Below are positions 29,424-40,415 of a DNA stretch of 64,000 bases, piece by piece. The translations under genes and the position numbers were made by a program. The notes beneath the pieces were generated by a model. It did not search any database. It worked only from the letters and a program-made list of their open reading frames with translations, and was not told the DNA's origin. Source of the DNA: Haliclona indistincta (Eukaryota > Porifera > Demospongiae > Haplosclerida > Chalinidae); NCBI GenBank assembly GCA_964017065.1, contig OZ024787.1, positions 2,802,482 through 2,866,481 of the forward strand, written 5' to 3'. Every line of letters starts with the position of its first letter. The first letter of the stretch is position 1.

Positions 29424-29957
29424 ATGGAAAGACGGACAAAGCGGCAATTGGAATTTCAACAGTGTTCACTGTGCAGTGGATACCACACTCATTTTTCTCT
29501 ACCAGATCAATGGAAGGATGACCAGGCTCGTACGTACGTACTAGAAATAGTTAGTCCTGGATCACAGATATGTCGTCTGTGTAGAGATGACATCAAAAAG
29601 GTATTGAATAATTCGAGATGCACTCCTAAGTGGGAAAGAATCAAAACAAGTAAAAACAGCAACCCACAAAAATGTTATGTGTGCGACTGTGTGGATACTA
29701 CATTTGTATCTGGCACATTAGGCACAACAGAACAGATGGCAAGTGCATTTTCAAAGACAGGTATAGCATACGACCGCAATATACCCATACCCACACCACC
29801 TTGCCAGCATCACTATCACATTTTATATGATGCGATGCATCGCCAGCGAAGGTGTGCCACTTGTGGTACATGGTTGAAATACAGTGGACACTGTCCATGC
29901 CCAAAGCCTGAAATTGTACAGGAGTACTTAGAGCAATACACTGGCTTTGAAAGTTAG
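29424..29957 (+). CDS. Cys/His-rich zinc-binding protein, uncharacterised
   Basis: This 177-codon frame has three Cys/His clusters: CSLCSGYHTHF, then CRLCRDD (residues about 16-57), CYVCDC (about 84) and a long C-terminal set with HHYH, CATC and CPCPKPE. The spacing suggests treble-clef or RING/PHD-like zinc sites, but I cannot assign a family. I recall similar N-terminal Cys-rich proteins as multicopy uncharacterised genes in sponges and cnidarians, possibly mobile. Its last codons lie close to a weak GT, so it may be a 5' exon rather than a full gene. The short coiled-coil gene at 30724-31098 is downstream on the same strand. Confidence 0.6.
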   Translation: MERRTKRQLEFQQCSLCSGYHTHFSLPDQWKDDQARTYVLEIVSPGSQICRLCRDDIKKVLNNSRCTPKWERIKTSKNSNPQKCYVCDCVDTTFVSGTLGTTEQMASAFSKTGIAYDRNIPIPTPPCQHHYHILYDAMHRQRRCATCGTWLKYSGHCPCPKPEIVQEYLEQYTGFES

Positions 29958-29959
29958 AT

Positions 29960-30420
29960 AGAACCACACGATCGAGTTTGTATTATTATTATCAGACTTT
30001 ACAAGCAGCATAATAAACAGAAAGTAAATACAGGAAACGGATTAATTGAGGCAAATTAACTGCTGAAGGACACCTACAAATTCATGTAGAGCCAAAAACA
30101 AACAAAAACAAAAACACAGAAACATTATAAATCTACACTAATCTAAATATAAAAACCTGAAGAATGGCATGAATTACAGGGACAGACAAGGTGATAAGAG
30201 CATGTATCGTATGGATTGAAGTGTGAATCAAAAAAAGACCATAGAAATAAAACAACCTTACATTGAATAGTATAATAAGAATCAGACAAATTTACAACAG
30301 AACTAATTGCATTATAAATTAAAACAATACGATTAAAATAAAAATGTCTATAGGATGAAGTTCTAGTATAATTAATCGCAAGCTTCACCCCAGACGATCT
30401 TGTGCGGCCTGAGGTGAACT
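29960..30420. other. AT-rich spacer, no gene seen
   Basis: A-rich plus strand (cattataaatctacac and similar) without domain-bearing frames. Confidence 0.5.
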
Positions 30421-30424
30421 TAAC

Positions 30425-30700
30425 ATAGGTGAACTAATTGCGTAGACATCTCGAGAAAAAGCCTATCAAAGCCAAGAGCTAATGGCTACCTACTCAGTGT
30501 TCACGGTCACGCCCACTTGACACACCTTGTCTCGATTGTGGTCAGCACTTTGCTGTCTTCTGGTTAGCAGCGCAGTTTCAATAGCTAACAGGTTGGCTGT
30601 AGCTGCAAAGCTCCTTCTGCAAACCATAACTAAAAAGCTAACTCTACAATGTTTGCAACGGTGCTCAAACGCCGAGGGTTCGTGAAATTCGTTCATTATT
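30425..30700 (+). repeat. Family B 3' fragment
   Basis: Matches the last half of the 24464-25006 copy (gcgtagacatctcgagaaaaagcc ... gccgagggttcgtgaaattc), lacking the 5' hairpin. Its insertion probably removed the 5' part of the adjacent gene. Confidence 0.75.
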
Positions 30701-30723
30701 GTCATGCTTTACTACACTTTCAG

Positions 30724-31098
30724 TTGCCATAAGATGCTATGAGAATTTACGAAGGACACACAATGAAGAAAAGAAAAAGGAAGAATATATTGATGACCAA
30801 GCAAGACGGCAAAAGTACCGTTCAAGACGACAGAGAGTAAGTAACTAACATGCATTAGTATTATAATATTTCTTTGGCAGCTGTCTGATAAAAGAGCTCT
30901 TGCAGTAACAGAAAAGGAGCTTAACAAGTTCTGGAAACACCTTTCTCAGGCTTACATGACAGAAGAGGCTGTCAAACAAAGTAAGTCATTCCTGTTCAGA
31001 CAACATATGTTTTAATTATATTTTGTTTAGGTAGTGACGAAGTTCCCAGCCAAGTGGATTCTGTAGAATTTGTCCATCAGGTGACCAAATCCTCATAA
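30724..31098 (+). pseudogene. Last three exons of an uncharacterised basic coiled-coil gene
   Basis: Exons 30724-30836, 30881-30980 and 31031-31098 are separated by 44- and 50-bp GT-AG introns. They splice in frame to a charged helix (EEKKKEEYIDD, RRQKYRSRRQR), a helical KRALAVTEKELNKFWKHLSQAY and an acidic tail ending VTKSS and a stop. The first exon is preceded by an acceptor (actttcag) but no upstream exon is found. Family B DNA abuts it, so the gene is 5'-truncated or starts elsewhere. No function recognised. Confidence 0.55.
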
Positions 31099-31263
31099 AC
31101 TATATCAGCCAAGTTTATCTTTTTCCTTCTGCAATAGGAAGATGAAGACAAGTGACACCTTTCAAGAGTACATTATAGCTTACTCTAAAACTCTCTGTCC
31201 ATTGATTTTTTCAAAATTATTATTATTTTTTTTGTTCAGTATTTCAAACAATCAAATTTTTAA

Positions 31264-32295
31264 GGTGGGACCGGCCCCAAAGGTGTGAAAATATTTATTT
31301 TCACAAAATTCTTTGTAACTTTAAAGTTAAAGAAAGCAGTAAGATCAGATTAATTCAGTCTTTTGTTCAAGCATTGATCACTGAAATAGTTGATTTTATA
31401 AGTATTCAGATCAGCAGAAGAGGCACTACAGCACTTAGCAATGATCAACTGTTTTTTAAATTTTCTCCTTTTTTCTTGCTAGAAAGTCAGGCACCTCTTT
31501 TTATAGTTCACCATCGATTCAGATCAAAAAGAGCTTGAGATCTAGCAGAAGCCGCAATGTAAAACAGTTGCGTTGGGATTTTAGCACAACTAAAACAAAA
31601 GTTTATAGATCTAGAACGACAGCTGGTTCAGCCAGCAATACAGTTACAGCTGCGGCTTCGGCTGAAAACTTAGCTTTGCTTATCGACTTCGTGTTGGCCA
31701 AATCTGAGACGCCATGAGTGTTACACTCGAGACTTATGGAGCAGCTAAGAAACAGTGTGCGCGGTTGTCTTCGTTTCACGGGCCTTTAAACAGGCTAGAA
31801 AGCGCGCTGTTTGCTGGGAGACAATCACTGCTGATAGCCATTCCCCCACGTACAAGATCGTACATAGGACGGCGCCATGGACTCTACAAGTCCTGTAGCA
31901 GCTATGATAACAAACCACAACTGTGGTTGCACAGCTAGCTCCTCCCACCGTCTGGAATGCAATTACAGTACAATGAATAGATAAACAGTATGTTTCATAT
32001 CCTTCTAAACCAGCTCTTATGATACAGAAGCCTAACCCAAGGCTAGCTTTAGCTCACAGAAGTCGCCAGAAGCCTTGAATTGTGTGCACAAGTGATTTGT
32101 GTGGTCAAATCATGCATTCATATTAATTAATTGCATTCCTTTGTGTAATAATACACCAATCTTTGCACTTAAATATCTCAGCAACCATTCAGTTTTCCTA
32201 AATTCTACTTGAGGATCTCATTATTATTAACAAACTCAACAATATAGTCTAAAATGAAAGAAATACAAGAGGTGATTTTTGGGGCCGGTCCCACC
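31264..32295. mobile_element. 1.0-kb TIR element with TTAA flanks (piggyBac-like)
   Basis: Ends GGTGGGACCGGCCCC...GGGGCCGGTCCCACC are perfect inverted repeats, with TTAA at 31260-31263 and 32296-32299. TTAA duplication is the piggyBac signature. The interior (AT-rich, with short frames at 31535-31938) holds no recognisable transposase, so it is non-autonomous. Confidence 0.75.
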
Positions 32296-32299
32296 TTAA

Positions 32300-32865
32300 A
32301 ATCACTACGTGTACACAGTATAGTTTACAGATGGTTTCCACTGGTATACAAAGAGTGTACAAATAGGAAACTCCTCATTTACAATCCCTGTAAACCAGGC
32401 TTGTAGATTTAGTTCATTTACAACTAGTTTACACAAGGAAATGCCTCATATACAACTCTTGTATACCAGTTTGTACTCTAGCATATACAAGCCAATCTAC
32501 AAGCTGTAAACTACCTCATCTGGAGCTGTGTTATGGCTTGAGGATGTTCGCTTTGGAATAGAATATTAGTCTAATGATAGTTATCTCACCGCCACAGCAC
32601 TTAATAAGTGGCTTTAGTTTCTTACATTGACGTGCCAGGTAAAAGGTACTAGTTTGGAATGTAAAGATTGACATTAATTTTGAACGAATAACTACCTTCA
32701 TGTAAGGTGCAAAACAAACTGTCAATTCAGAGCATAAGTAACTAAATTCCATTCTCATGAAAAGTTTTCATCACTTTACACTTTTCAAAAGAGAGCTTAC
32801 TACAGTTCACCTAGTATATCTACACACAACAATTATAAAGAGTGCAGTCACATAACTATTTTATG
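32300..32865. other. Spacer without recognisable gene
   Basis: Contains imperfect repeats of gtatacaa/ttgtatac and gtttac around 32310-32510, and no coding frame I can support. Confidence 0.5.
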
Positions 32866-32867
32866 CG

Positions 32868-34235
32868 TTAGTCTTCTGAAACTGATTCAGCTTCCTCGCG
32901 ATCGAGCTTTTCTTTCTCTTCCTTGTCCGCACAGTTTTTATATTCGATCGCCTTCCTTTCCTTTGCAAGTTCCTTACCGAGCTCTTCTGCAAGCCTGCGA
33001 ACTATTTCGCGTGAATCTTCTAAGGTGGGATTCTCTCTTAAGTATGCATATAAAGATTTCTGAGTGACGTCAATTTGCTTCATATAGATTCCACAGACAT
33101 TGTCAAGTGCCACCCACTTAGCAAAGTATCCGATTGCGATTTTCTTGAACGGACGCGATGTCCATCGAGCAATACGTTTTTCTTCGGACATCTGTTGAGA
33201 AGCCTTACTGATCATTCTCTGGACTTTATTGCTGGCTAGTTCCTTGCAAAACGCTTGCTTAAGTTCCCAGTAGTGAGCCGTTTTCGTCATTATAGTAGAA
33301 AGGTGTTGCAAAACTCCTTTGGTTTCGTGAAGGGCATTCACGGCAACTTTGGCAAGCTGCGAGTCATCCTTGCAGTCTTGAATTAATTTAGTGAACTTTG
33401 CTATGTCTTCAATTGCTCGGGCACGTGTTTCTCTTTGTTGCCTCATCTCTTCCAAATGCTGCAGTTTTTCTTTACGTGCAGCTTTGGCACGTTGCGCTTC
33501 CGTGTCGAACATGTGCAGTTTTCCAAACGATATTGCTCCAACAAAAGCATTCGCAACATCTTTTCCTGTGCTAGATTCTCGCGATTCGTGATACAATTGC
33601 TTTTCGTCGGAGAGCAAGAACTGTTCGGTATGCAAATCGAGGTCTTTTTGGGCTGCATCTTGTTTTTTATGGGCTGCTTTAACATCCTCTTCATATTTGA
33701 CTGCCTGTTTCGCCATGTTTGTCTTTCGCTTTTCTTCGCTGTCGTGCTTTTCTTTAGTAGCTGACCATGCATTTTCAACCCGCTGAGACTCCTTGTAAAA
33801 CTCTCCGGCCAAATCATTCGCTGCCTTTGCCATTTCTTCAGCTATATCAGCTGTTGAAGCCAAACATTCACTAGCCATATCATCGAATCCTTCTAGTAAG
33901 AATTCGTATGTAGACTGAAGAGCCTCGATAATGCTACCAGACGCCTGCTTGAACTTAGTCACCGTCACAGCCGACTTGTCACAAAGAATAGCCACGTTGT
34001 ATCCGATGTCTCGTATTTTAATTTGTAGGTCCGTGTATCCTGCGACTCCATTATAGGCTAGTCGGACAAATTGACCAACTCTTCCAAGATCAGCAACAAG
34101 CGACTCGAGATTTATATCTCCTAGGAGGGATTCAATCTGTGCGCGCACAAGAGCAGTCTCACTTCCGGGCACTTCTGTCAGCGAGAAAATTTCATCGCCG
34201 ATTTGTACATCTGCGTTACCTTGTACCACTGCCAT
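32868..34235 (-). CDS. Intronless 455-aa alpha-helical coiled-coil protein
   Basis: A single open frame from ATG 34235 ends in an acidic tail (EEAESVSED). Most of it predicts long amphipathic helices: residues about 80-170 (helical, Ala-rich), 165-300 (strong coiled coil, KEKHDSEEKRK, RAKAARKEKLQHLEEMRQQ) and 400-455 (charged helix). A short less polar stretch, VANAFVGAISFGKL, lies near 240 between two helices. There is no signal peptide, clear membrane segment or catalytic motif. A helix bundle with a short apolar tongue recalls alpha-helical pore-forming proteins, but that is only a shape resemblance. The neighbour at 35311-36276 is also intronless and helical. This is one of the few credible host genes here. 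Confidence 0.8.
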   Translation of the reverse strand: MAVVQGNADVQIGDEIFSLTEVPGSETALVRAQIESLLGDINLESLVADLGRVGQFVRLAYNGVAGYTDLQIKIRDIGYNVAILCDKSAVTVTKFKQASGSIIEALQSTYEFLLEGFDDMASECLASTADIAEEMAKAANDLAGEFYKESQRVENAWSATKEKHDSEEKRKTNMAKQAVKYEEDVKAAHKKQDAAQKDLDLHTEQFLLSDEKQLYHESRESSTGKDVANAFVGAISFGKLHMFDTEAQRAKAARKEKLQHLEEMRQQRETRARAIEDIAKFTKLIQDCKDDSQLAKVAVNALHETKGVLQHLSTIMTKTAHYWELKQAFCKELASNKVQRMISKASQQMSEEKRIARWTSRPFKKIAIGYFAKWVALDNVCGIYMKQIDVTQKSLYAYLRENPTLEDSREIVRRLAEELGKELAKERKAIEYKNCADKEEKEKLDREEAESVSED

Positions 34236-34276
34236 AATAACTCAGCACTAACTGTGCAGTGTGCCTAAGGCTATTT

Positions 34277-34285
34277 CTTTTTATA
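34277..34285 (-). promoter_or_regulatory. TATA box upstream of the 455-aa gene
   Basis: TATAAAAAG on the minus strand lies 42 bp above the ATG, giving a very short predicted 5' UTR of about 15 nt. Confidence 0.5.
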
Positions 34286-34557
34286 CTATAACATACGCTT
34301 ATTTCGTGTAATGCCATTTATCACTGCAAAATACACAGTGCGCATGCGCAATCAATTTGCCTGACCTCAGTAATAAGGTGGCGGGTAACCTTTCTATAAT
34401 TATGAATAATATTAATGGGCCAAATTCTTTCGCCCGAAACTTTTCCCCAACTGACTAAATCGCCCACTTTCTTTCTTTCGCAGAAGGTAACACCTACTTC
34501 CGTTGCAAATAAACGTTAAACAATTTTTGACGCTTGCGTCCCACCTGCTTTATGCTC

Positions 34558-35161
34558 TGTCATAATGATAATTATAAGGTTGTTGCTTGCTGGTACACAG
34601 TGTATATAGGAACACTGCAAACAACTCCATAATTGGGCAATATTGATATGCATGTAAGCAGTTCTCAGAATGCAAATAGCAGTACTGTGCATTATGTATA
34701 TCCAATAGTTCACCATATAGGGCAGCTGTCATTTCCAAGAAAATTTTGTTAGCTTTAGAGTTTAGACTCACTGACTAGCACAATAAAAAGAACACACATG
34801 CCCATTTTTGTAGTTGCTTTGCATGTTGCCAAACATAATCCATAATCGGACCGCCCATTCTAGTAGGTGGATTAAGAGCGTGTATATAAGGGGAGGAGCG
34901 TTTACCTGCTGTATTCACTACAGTGGTCTGCCGCCGGCCAGTGATGCTACTTGGAATTTGCGCCTTTCTTTGCATGTCGGGTTCGCTATTTTCTACATAT
35001 CATACTTATACATTCATTCATACCAATAGCATTTCCCGCCTTGGGGCGGGAACTGTTTGAATGCATGCATATCAAATTGCAATTATGGAGTTGTTTGCCA
35101 TGTGCCTATAATTATACACTGTATACCAGCAAGTAACACCCTAATAATTATTATTATGACA
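34558..35161. mobile_element. 604-bp TIR element between the two helical-protein genes
   Basis: About 95-bp imperfect inverted ends: tgtcataatgataattat...gttgcttgctggtacac at left and gtataccagcaagtaac...attattattatgaca at right. No coding capacity. Right-hand DNA to 35310 has no feature. Confidence 0.7.
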
Positions 35162-35310
35162 AGATCATAAAGTAGCTGTCAATTTACAAGAACAAAAGGA
35201 TAATAATATTGTTATGTATGTAGTTACACGGGAGAGAGTTGCAGATAATACATAGTTGCTCACAAACTAAGTCACTATGATTTGTTACACAGTACTATTA
35301 TTGAGCACCT

Positions 35311-36276
35311 CTACAGCAACTTTTGGTTAGTGATCAACTTTATTCTTAAATACCCAGCCTCACTTCCACTCAAAAATTTGTCTTCTACCAGCTTCCAAGC
35401 TTTAGCAAATGAATTCACTATTGTAGTCCCACCCCTGCTGTTTAGTATAGCATATTGCTCCTCTTTATTGGCTCTTGCAACCATTTCATGAAGTCGATTT
35501 GTCTGAAGATGACCTCCTTTAACCACAACTTGTAATTCAGCGAAGTAGCTGACTGATTTTTGAATAAATACAATCGTATCTCTTAGTTCACCTCGTTCCT
35601 TGTACAAAGTATTTAATTTTCGATTTAAGTCGCTGATTGTATTCTCAATATTTTGAATGCGAAAAGCTGCAATACGGATTTGTACCTCAAGCGCAACCAG
35701 CACTTCTTCAATGTTAGAGATTCTTTCCTTATATAGTTCAACAGCGACACCAGCTGCAACAGCAGTAGTTCCCATTACAGCAGTTACAGGAATTGTTACA
35801 ATAAGTGTTGGTGGGAAAATAATCCCAAGTACCACAGTAGCAACACCAGTACTGACGGTGCTCCCAATTGCGACATTCCTTGTGACTTGATTTGTAACCT
35901 TGCGTACGTGCATTGTTCTCAATTCAAGCTGTGCACTTTCTAGTGCTGCTCTATCCCTAGTCCTTTTGGCAAGTAGAGCATCTTGTGTTCTTTTCATTCG
36001 AGCCTTTGTTTCCTCTTTTATGCCAATGGTCCGGTGCAGCCCATCCTCGACTCGTCTTAGATCATCTCGTTTCGCTTCGAGAAGGAACTCACGCTTCTTT
36101 AGCACGTCAAGAATTAAGGGGGTGTCGTGCCTTATGACAGCCAGGTGGCGATGTGCAGCATGACTATCGCGGCATGTCTTAAGGTAGTTGCTCACTTGTG
36201 TTATATGAAAAATCAGCTGACTGGGACTAGTGGTTGAGGCTTGTGAACGCCTTGAAGTCGGCGAAAGAGCTGCCAT
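35311..36276 (-). CDS. Intronless 321-aa helical protein with central hydrophobic hairpin
   Basis: A single open frame. Residues about 40-125 are a charged coiled coil (KKREFLLEAKRDDLRR...). Residues about 135-180 form one long hydrophobic, Gly/Val/Thr-rich stretch, with IIFPPTLIVTIPV between two apolar arms, looking like a membrane-inserting hairpin. Residues 185-260 are again coiled coil (NRKLNTLYKERGELRD), followed by a short C-terminal domain. Coiled coil, hydrophobic hairpin, coiled coil is the layout of alpha-helical pore-forming proteins, and also of some membrane-remodelling proteins. No homologue is recognised, and function is not claimed. It is on the same strand as the 455-aa gene, 1.1 kb away. 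Confidence 0.75.
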   Translation of the reverse strand: MAALSPTSRRSQASTTSPSQLIFHITQVSNYLKTCRDSHAAHRHLAVIRHDTPLILDVLKKREFLLEAKRDDLRRVEDGLHRTIGIKEETKARMKRTQDALLAKRTRDRAALESAQLELRTMHVRKVTNQVTRNVAIGSTVSTGVATVVLGIIFPPTLIVTIPVTAVMGTTAVAAGVAVELYKERISNIEEVLVALEVQIRIAAFRIQNIENTISDLNRKLNTLYKERGELRDTIVFIQKSVSYFAELQVVVKGGHLQTNRLHEMVARANKEEQYAILNSRGGTTIVNSFAKAWKLVEDKFLSGSEAGYLRIKLITNQKLL

Positions 36277-36384
36277 ATCGAGCCTTGGTTCTGGTATCTA
36301 TGACGAGTCACCGAATAGTTTTGACTGGGTTTTGTCAAGAGTCTTTTTAAGAAGAGCGACGAACGTAGCCATATAGACTTGTCA

Positions 36385-36815
36385 TCCCGATGCAGTCTCA
36401 GGTCAGGCCAGTGCCACGCCCATCAAATGCACTCTCAGGCCAGTGCTACGCCTACCTAACTTCCTGTCGAACACATGACCAGCGCATGGTTCAAGTGCAC
36501 GCCAGCTTGCTCAACCTATTTCTCTTGACTGCAGTGTCTGTATGCACACTGAATGACGACTACTAGGCCGGCACTGTACTCCTCCACAGGCTAGCTGCCA
36601 CACAGTCTCTACTGATCGAGCTGCAAAGCCAGCTAGACCTGTCATCTCTTGATGCACTCTCCATGCTCTCCATATCTCTCTATCAGACCTGTTATCTCTT
36701 GATGCACTCTCAGGTTAGTCAATTCTCTATCAGACCTATCCACTCTCAGGCCAGTGCTATGCCCACCAAACTTCCTGGCGAACACATGATCAGCGCACAG
36801 TTCAAGTCGCCTTCT
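36385..36815. repeat. Dispersed duplicate of about 95 bp in the upstream region
   Basis: The phrase caggccagtgctacgcccacc, then aacttcctg(t/g)cgaacacatga(c/t)cagcgca, occurs near 36433-36500 and again near 36737-36805, with a partial third copy at 36400-36430. No gene is seen from 36280 to 37160. Confidence 0.65.
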
Positions 36816-37163
36816 CGTGTTCGACAACGCTAGCAGCTCATTGCTCCATATAGATCTGGAATGGCGTAAGACAATAGATCTAATACTGTGCGTGCAGGCT
36901 CTGTTGTTAATGTGATATATCTACACCATGAAGTATAGGCCGGTAAATGACAGTAATATCTGTTGATCTAGATCATGTGTGTTCTAGCTTTCCACATGAT
37001 ACATTCTATATCTCTTATTATCTCTCTTTATATAGAAATACACGTCGTTCTTGACACTGTAGTCATAGATGCTGTTAGTACCAAAATGTCCCTATGGTAC
37101 CCATCAGTTGTTGTATTTTGCAGTCTGCATCATACAGCCATTTTTAACAGTAAGAGACAGCTA

Positions 37164-37516
37164 CAGTACCGCTCACGAGTAAGTGTACTCAAACCCGCGG
37201 GCTAACCGCGCGTAACTCGGGGGTGCCCGCTGGTCCGTGAACGTGTACCCGCTGCCCGCACCACACTAACCCGCGGCCCTCATGCAGCCTTGCATGCACT
37301 CGCGACCCGCTGGATAGCTAGGCAGACTCACGTTGTCGTTGTGTGACTTTCGCGAGCATACAGTGCTCGCACGTATCCGCACCAGCGCGTGATGCACTCT
37401 GTATTCGCATGTACCTGCGGTTAATGATACACGGTTCCGCGGGCAAGACAAAATTACCCCCGGGTTGCCTGCGAGTCTCCCGCGGGTGTTGGTCCACTTA
37501 CTCGTGAGCGGTACTG
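37164..37516 (-). mobile_element. Family T MITE copy 3
   Basis: A 353-bp copy in the opposite orientation to copies 1 and 2, with TA at 37162-37163 and 37517-37518. It is nearly identical in sequence to the copy at 57694-58046. Confidence 0.92.
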
Positions 37517-37518
37517 TA

Positions 37519-38055
37519 GAGTTATAGCTGCACATGTATTATTTTTGTTCTTCCATTGCAGTCAATCAGGAAATAACTACTTCCCGCCACCATTATCTAT
37601 GCCGGCACTATGAGCTGATTAACATCTATAGTATTCATAGTCATGTGCGTATGCAGTGCTTATTGTTCATTTTCGCATTAGAATTGCATTATAGCATCAT
37701 AAATAAAAGTGTAAAAATGATCATTATACATGTTGTAGTGGAATTTAATTATGGTATGTGCTAGCCAACAGCTGATTGATTCACCGTCTTGTCAAGCAAC
37801 TAGTAGATTTGGTGCCAGATTAGATGCAGTGTTAATGCTGATGAAAGACTGGAGTTCCGGCTTGCCCACAATGTTTTAGGTAAAACCTCTTATTAACCAA
37901 ATGTATTACTGTCATGCACCGAAGACAGGCAACGAAACTGCCACTCATTAATCCACAAAATTAATAGCAGACCATTATTAATTGAAAATTTCATACTTAA
38001 CACCATACACTCAATAAAAATGTGATAGATATTTGCAAGAAGAAAGTGGATGTGT
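37519..38055. other. Spacer without recognisable gene
   Basis: AT-rich, short frames only. Confidence 0.5.
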
Positions 38056-38057
38056 TA

Positions 38058-38153
38058 TGCGCCTATCAATGTCACGCCCCACCACCCCCAACACGGGGTG
38101 AGGTGGGGCTATGTGGGGATTTGCGCTTGTGGTTTTTACAATGCCCCAGGGGT
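38058..38153 (+). repeat. 5' third of the Harbinger-like MITE
   Basis: Matches 23546-23641 from TGCGCCTATCAATGTCAC through atgccccaggggt with a few changes and then stops abruptly. Truncated copy. Confidence 0.85.
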
Positions 38154-38247
38154 ACTGGTCTCAAAATGTTTGCTGTACACAACACTTGCATGACAGGTGG
38201 CCCAGCGATGATTTAATTCCTTGCTTGAACCATAATTTTTATAATCT

Positions 38248-39825
38248 TTATTCTGAATGAAACACCTGGTGGTCTTTCACTAATACAATATCTGGATTTA
38301 CGACAACTTTGTCCAAAAAGGAAAGCAATTCGAAGTAATGGACATTCATATCCATGAAACATTTACCCAGTGTCTTTGATTTGGATAGCATCATTAAATC
38401 AGCGTAAACATGATAGTATAACAGCGCATCTACACGCAATTGAGCCATTTCTTGTGCATTTTCGAGTTTAGCAAACACCTCAATCTCCAACTTATTGCCA
38501 TGATCTTTCCCTGTGTACCTCAAAAATGCTAGAGCTGAGTCAGCAAGGAAATAAATTTTAGCAGCATTGTTTGCTGAGACAAAGTAACAACTACCCACCT
38601 GACGGTGAAGCTTGACAACAGCACAAACTTGGTAATACTCATGAGAATCGTCATCCATAGAATCAGCATTTTCAATCATAAGTTTATAAAGTCTCGAAAT
38701 TGAACACCACACCCATACTCGGGAGTGCCAGATCTACCGAGAAGTTTACAAACTTCATAAATAAATTTTCTACTGGGTGGTGTCTCTCTGCTGAAGATAG
38801 CATTCCACTTAAAAAGGCTTGTCGCAAATTGACACCTAGGTGCATCGAGCAAAACGACTCTACTATCTCCAAAGTCTCAGGTATAGCTGTCCCAAACCTT
38901 GCATCATCGTCTCTACAACTCTCAATCAGTTTATTAAACCGTTTTTGTGTAGCAGCAGAGTCTGAAGTCGATGAAGTGAATGTGAGCTCGCATACAAACC
39001 TGGTGCAGAGATATGCAACATACAAACCTGGTGCAGAGCCAAGATGATTCCGAATCCGAGGCTTTGACACTGAAAACCATTCATTGACACTGACAACCAT
39101 TCCATTAATACCAATCCCACCTATTTTCTTTTGATGTTTGGTAGTACCATCTGTTTGTAATTTACATTCTGAAAAAACGGTGGCTTTGTGCGCACTGCTC
39201 ACTGTTGCGAGCTCACATTTTCGCATATAGTCTGCACAAGATCTTTTCGGAAGAATCAAAGAATCAGTGTCAATTGCCGGGAAAAGGCATCGGATTACTG
39301 TTTTAATAATCTCAGCTATGTTTGAAGCAGGTATTTGCTGTGACAATAACTTATAGTGTAAGCGTCTTACTGATGTTGAGTATTTTCTGCCATTCTTTTT
39401 TTGTAAGGAAAAATTTCCAGTGGTACATTCTTGGCTCGTGTTTTCTAATTCTAGCTCTTGCAGGTCTGCAATTATAGATGCTAGGTCAAGGTTTTCATCA
39501 TGCATCTCAGTTAACATGTTCTCCAATATGGCATAATTTTGTGTTTCTTCTTTCAACTTGGCTTTGGCTATATTACACGACATTTGTTTTGCAGTCTCTC
39601 TTTTTCAGAAGTAATTTCCTGTAGTGCTTTTCTAGCACACCTAAGCTCCTTTTGAGACTTTTCGAACTTTACTCTTAATTGTGCATACTTAAATGTCAAT
39701 CCTTCCATTTCCTGTGGCGAGGCTCTTAATTGTGCAGAATTCATTTCCACACACTCATTACCATATTTAGTACCATGTTCTGCTTCCATTTGCTGTGACG
39801 AGGCTCTTAATTGCGCAGAATCCAA
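38248..39825 (-). pseudogene. Degraded uncharacterised mobile-type gene (KRSCADYMR family)
   Basis: Three adjacent frames fit one protein. 39825-39568 is a coiled coil with a repeated SAQLRAS-EM unit. 39583-38684 is coiled coil followed by a globular part with LPKRSCADYMRKCELATVS and DGTTKHQKKIGGIGINGMV. 38712-38248 is a helical C-terminal part. The joins near 39575 and 38705 each need a frameshift; the reading simply continues in the next phase. I recall a multicopy family of uncharacterised, probably transposon-derived, proteins with these motifs in sponges and corals. Within it, 39010-39064 duplicates an exon-intron border of the neighbouring gene. Function unknown. Confidence 0.6.
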
Positions 39826-39863
39826 TTCCTCACGCTTATTACCATAATGACATTAACTCAGCA

Positions 39864-40405
39864 CTATCTTGCAATCGATAGATAAGTAAAATCGTCCAAT
39901 AGCTTGTTTGGTAGTTCTACGTGATACAGGCCATTTTTTAGAAAATTGTGTAAATGAACATAATACTTATTTTCGGGGATACCTCTAATATACCAAGTTG
40001 GTTCATTGCCTATAAGAACTTCATCAAATATTCTTTCGAATGTCTGCACAGTTAGATTCTGATCACACTCCTCAAGGTAAGGTGGAAAATCAAAACCTGC
40101 AAGCAAACAAAAAAAAAGTATAAATAATAATTATTTCAACTGATATGCAACATACAAACCTGGTGCAGAACCAAGATGATTCCGAATCCGAGGCTTCCAT
40201 TCCTTTTTTCGAAAAGATTGTAACGGTGATCCAATGAGGGGTTTTTTCATAGCCACGATTCGCTGCACGGTATCATAAAATCTGTCCGGTCTACCGACCG
40301 GACACTCAGGGAAAGAATTTTTGAATTGATGAAATAGACTGTCAGGATCAGCATTGGATGAGAACAAATCAATGAGATCACCGTTAGTTGGCCATGGGCA
40401 GTCGC
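39864..40405 (-). CDS. Two-exon 3' end of an uncharacterised gene
   Basis: Exons 40405-40160 and 40096-39864 are joined by a 63-bp GT-AG intron (donor CCAG/gtttgt, acceptor gcag/GTTT). They encode about 160 residues: GDLIDLFSSNADPDSLFHQF, GRPDRFYDTVQRIV and, after the intron, FDFPPYLEECDQN and NEPTWYIRGIPENKYYVHL, then a stop. An acceptor (ttgcctgcag) precedes the first exon, so upstream exons should exist, but I cannot find them before the window turns non-coding. No domain recognised. Confidence 0.55.
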
Positions 40406-40415
40406 CTGCAGGCAA

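Noticed and set aside
31535..31938. 60-74 codon frames inside the TTAA-flanked element
   Set aside because: No transposase motif, no codon signal and no splice context.
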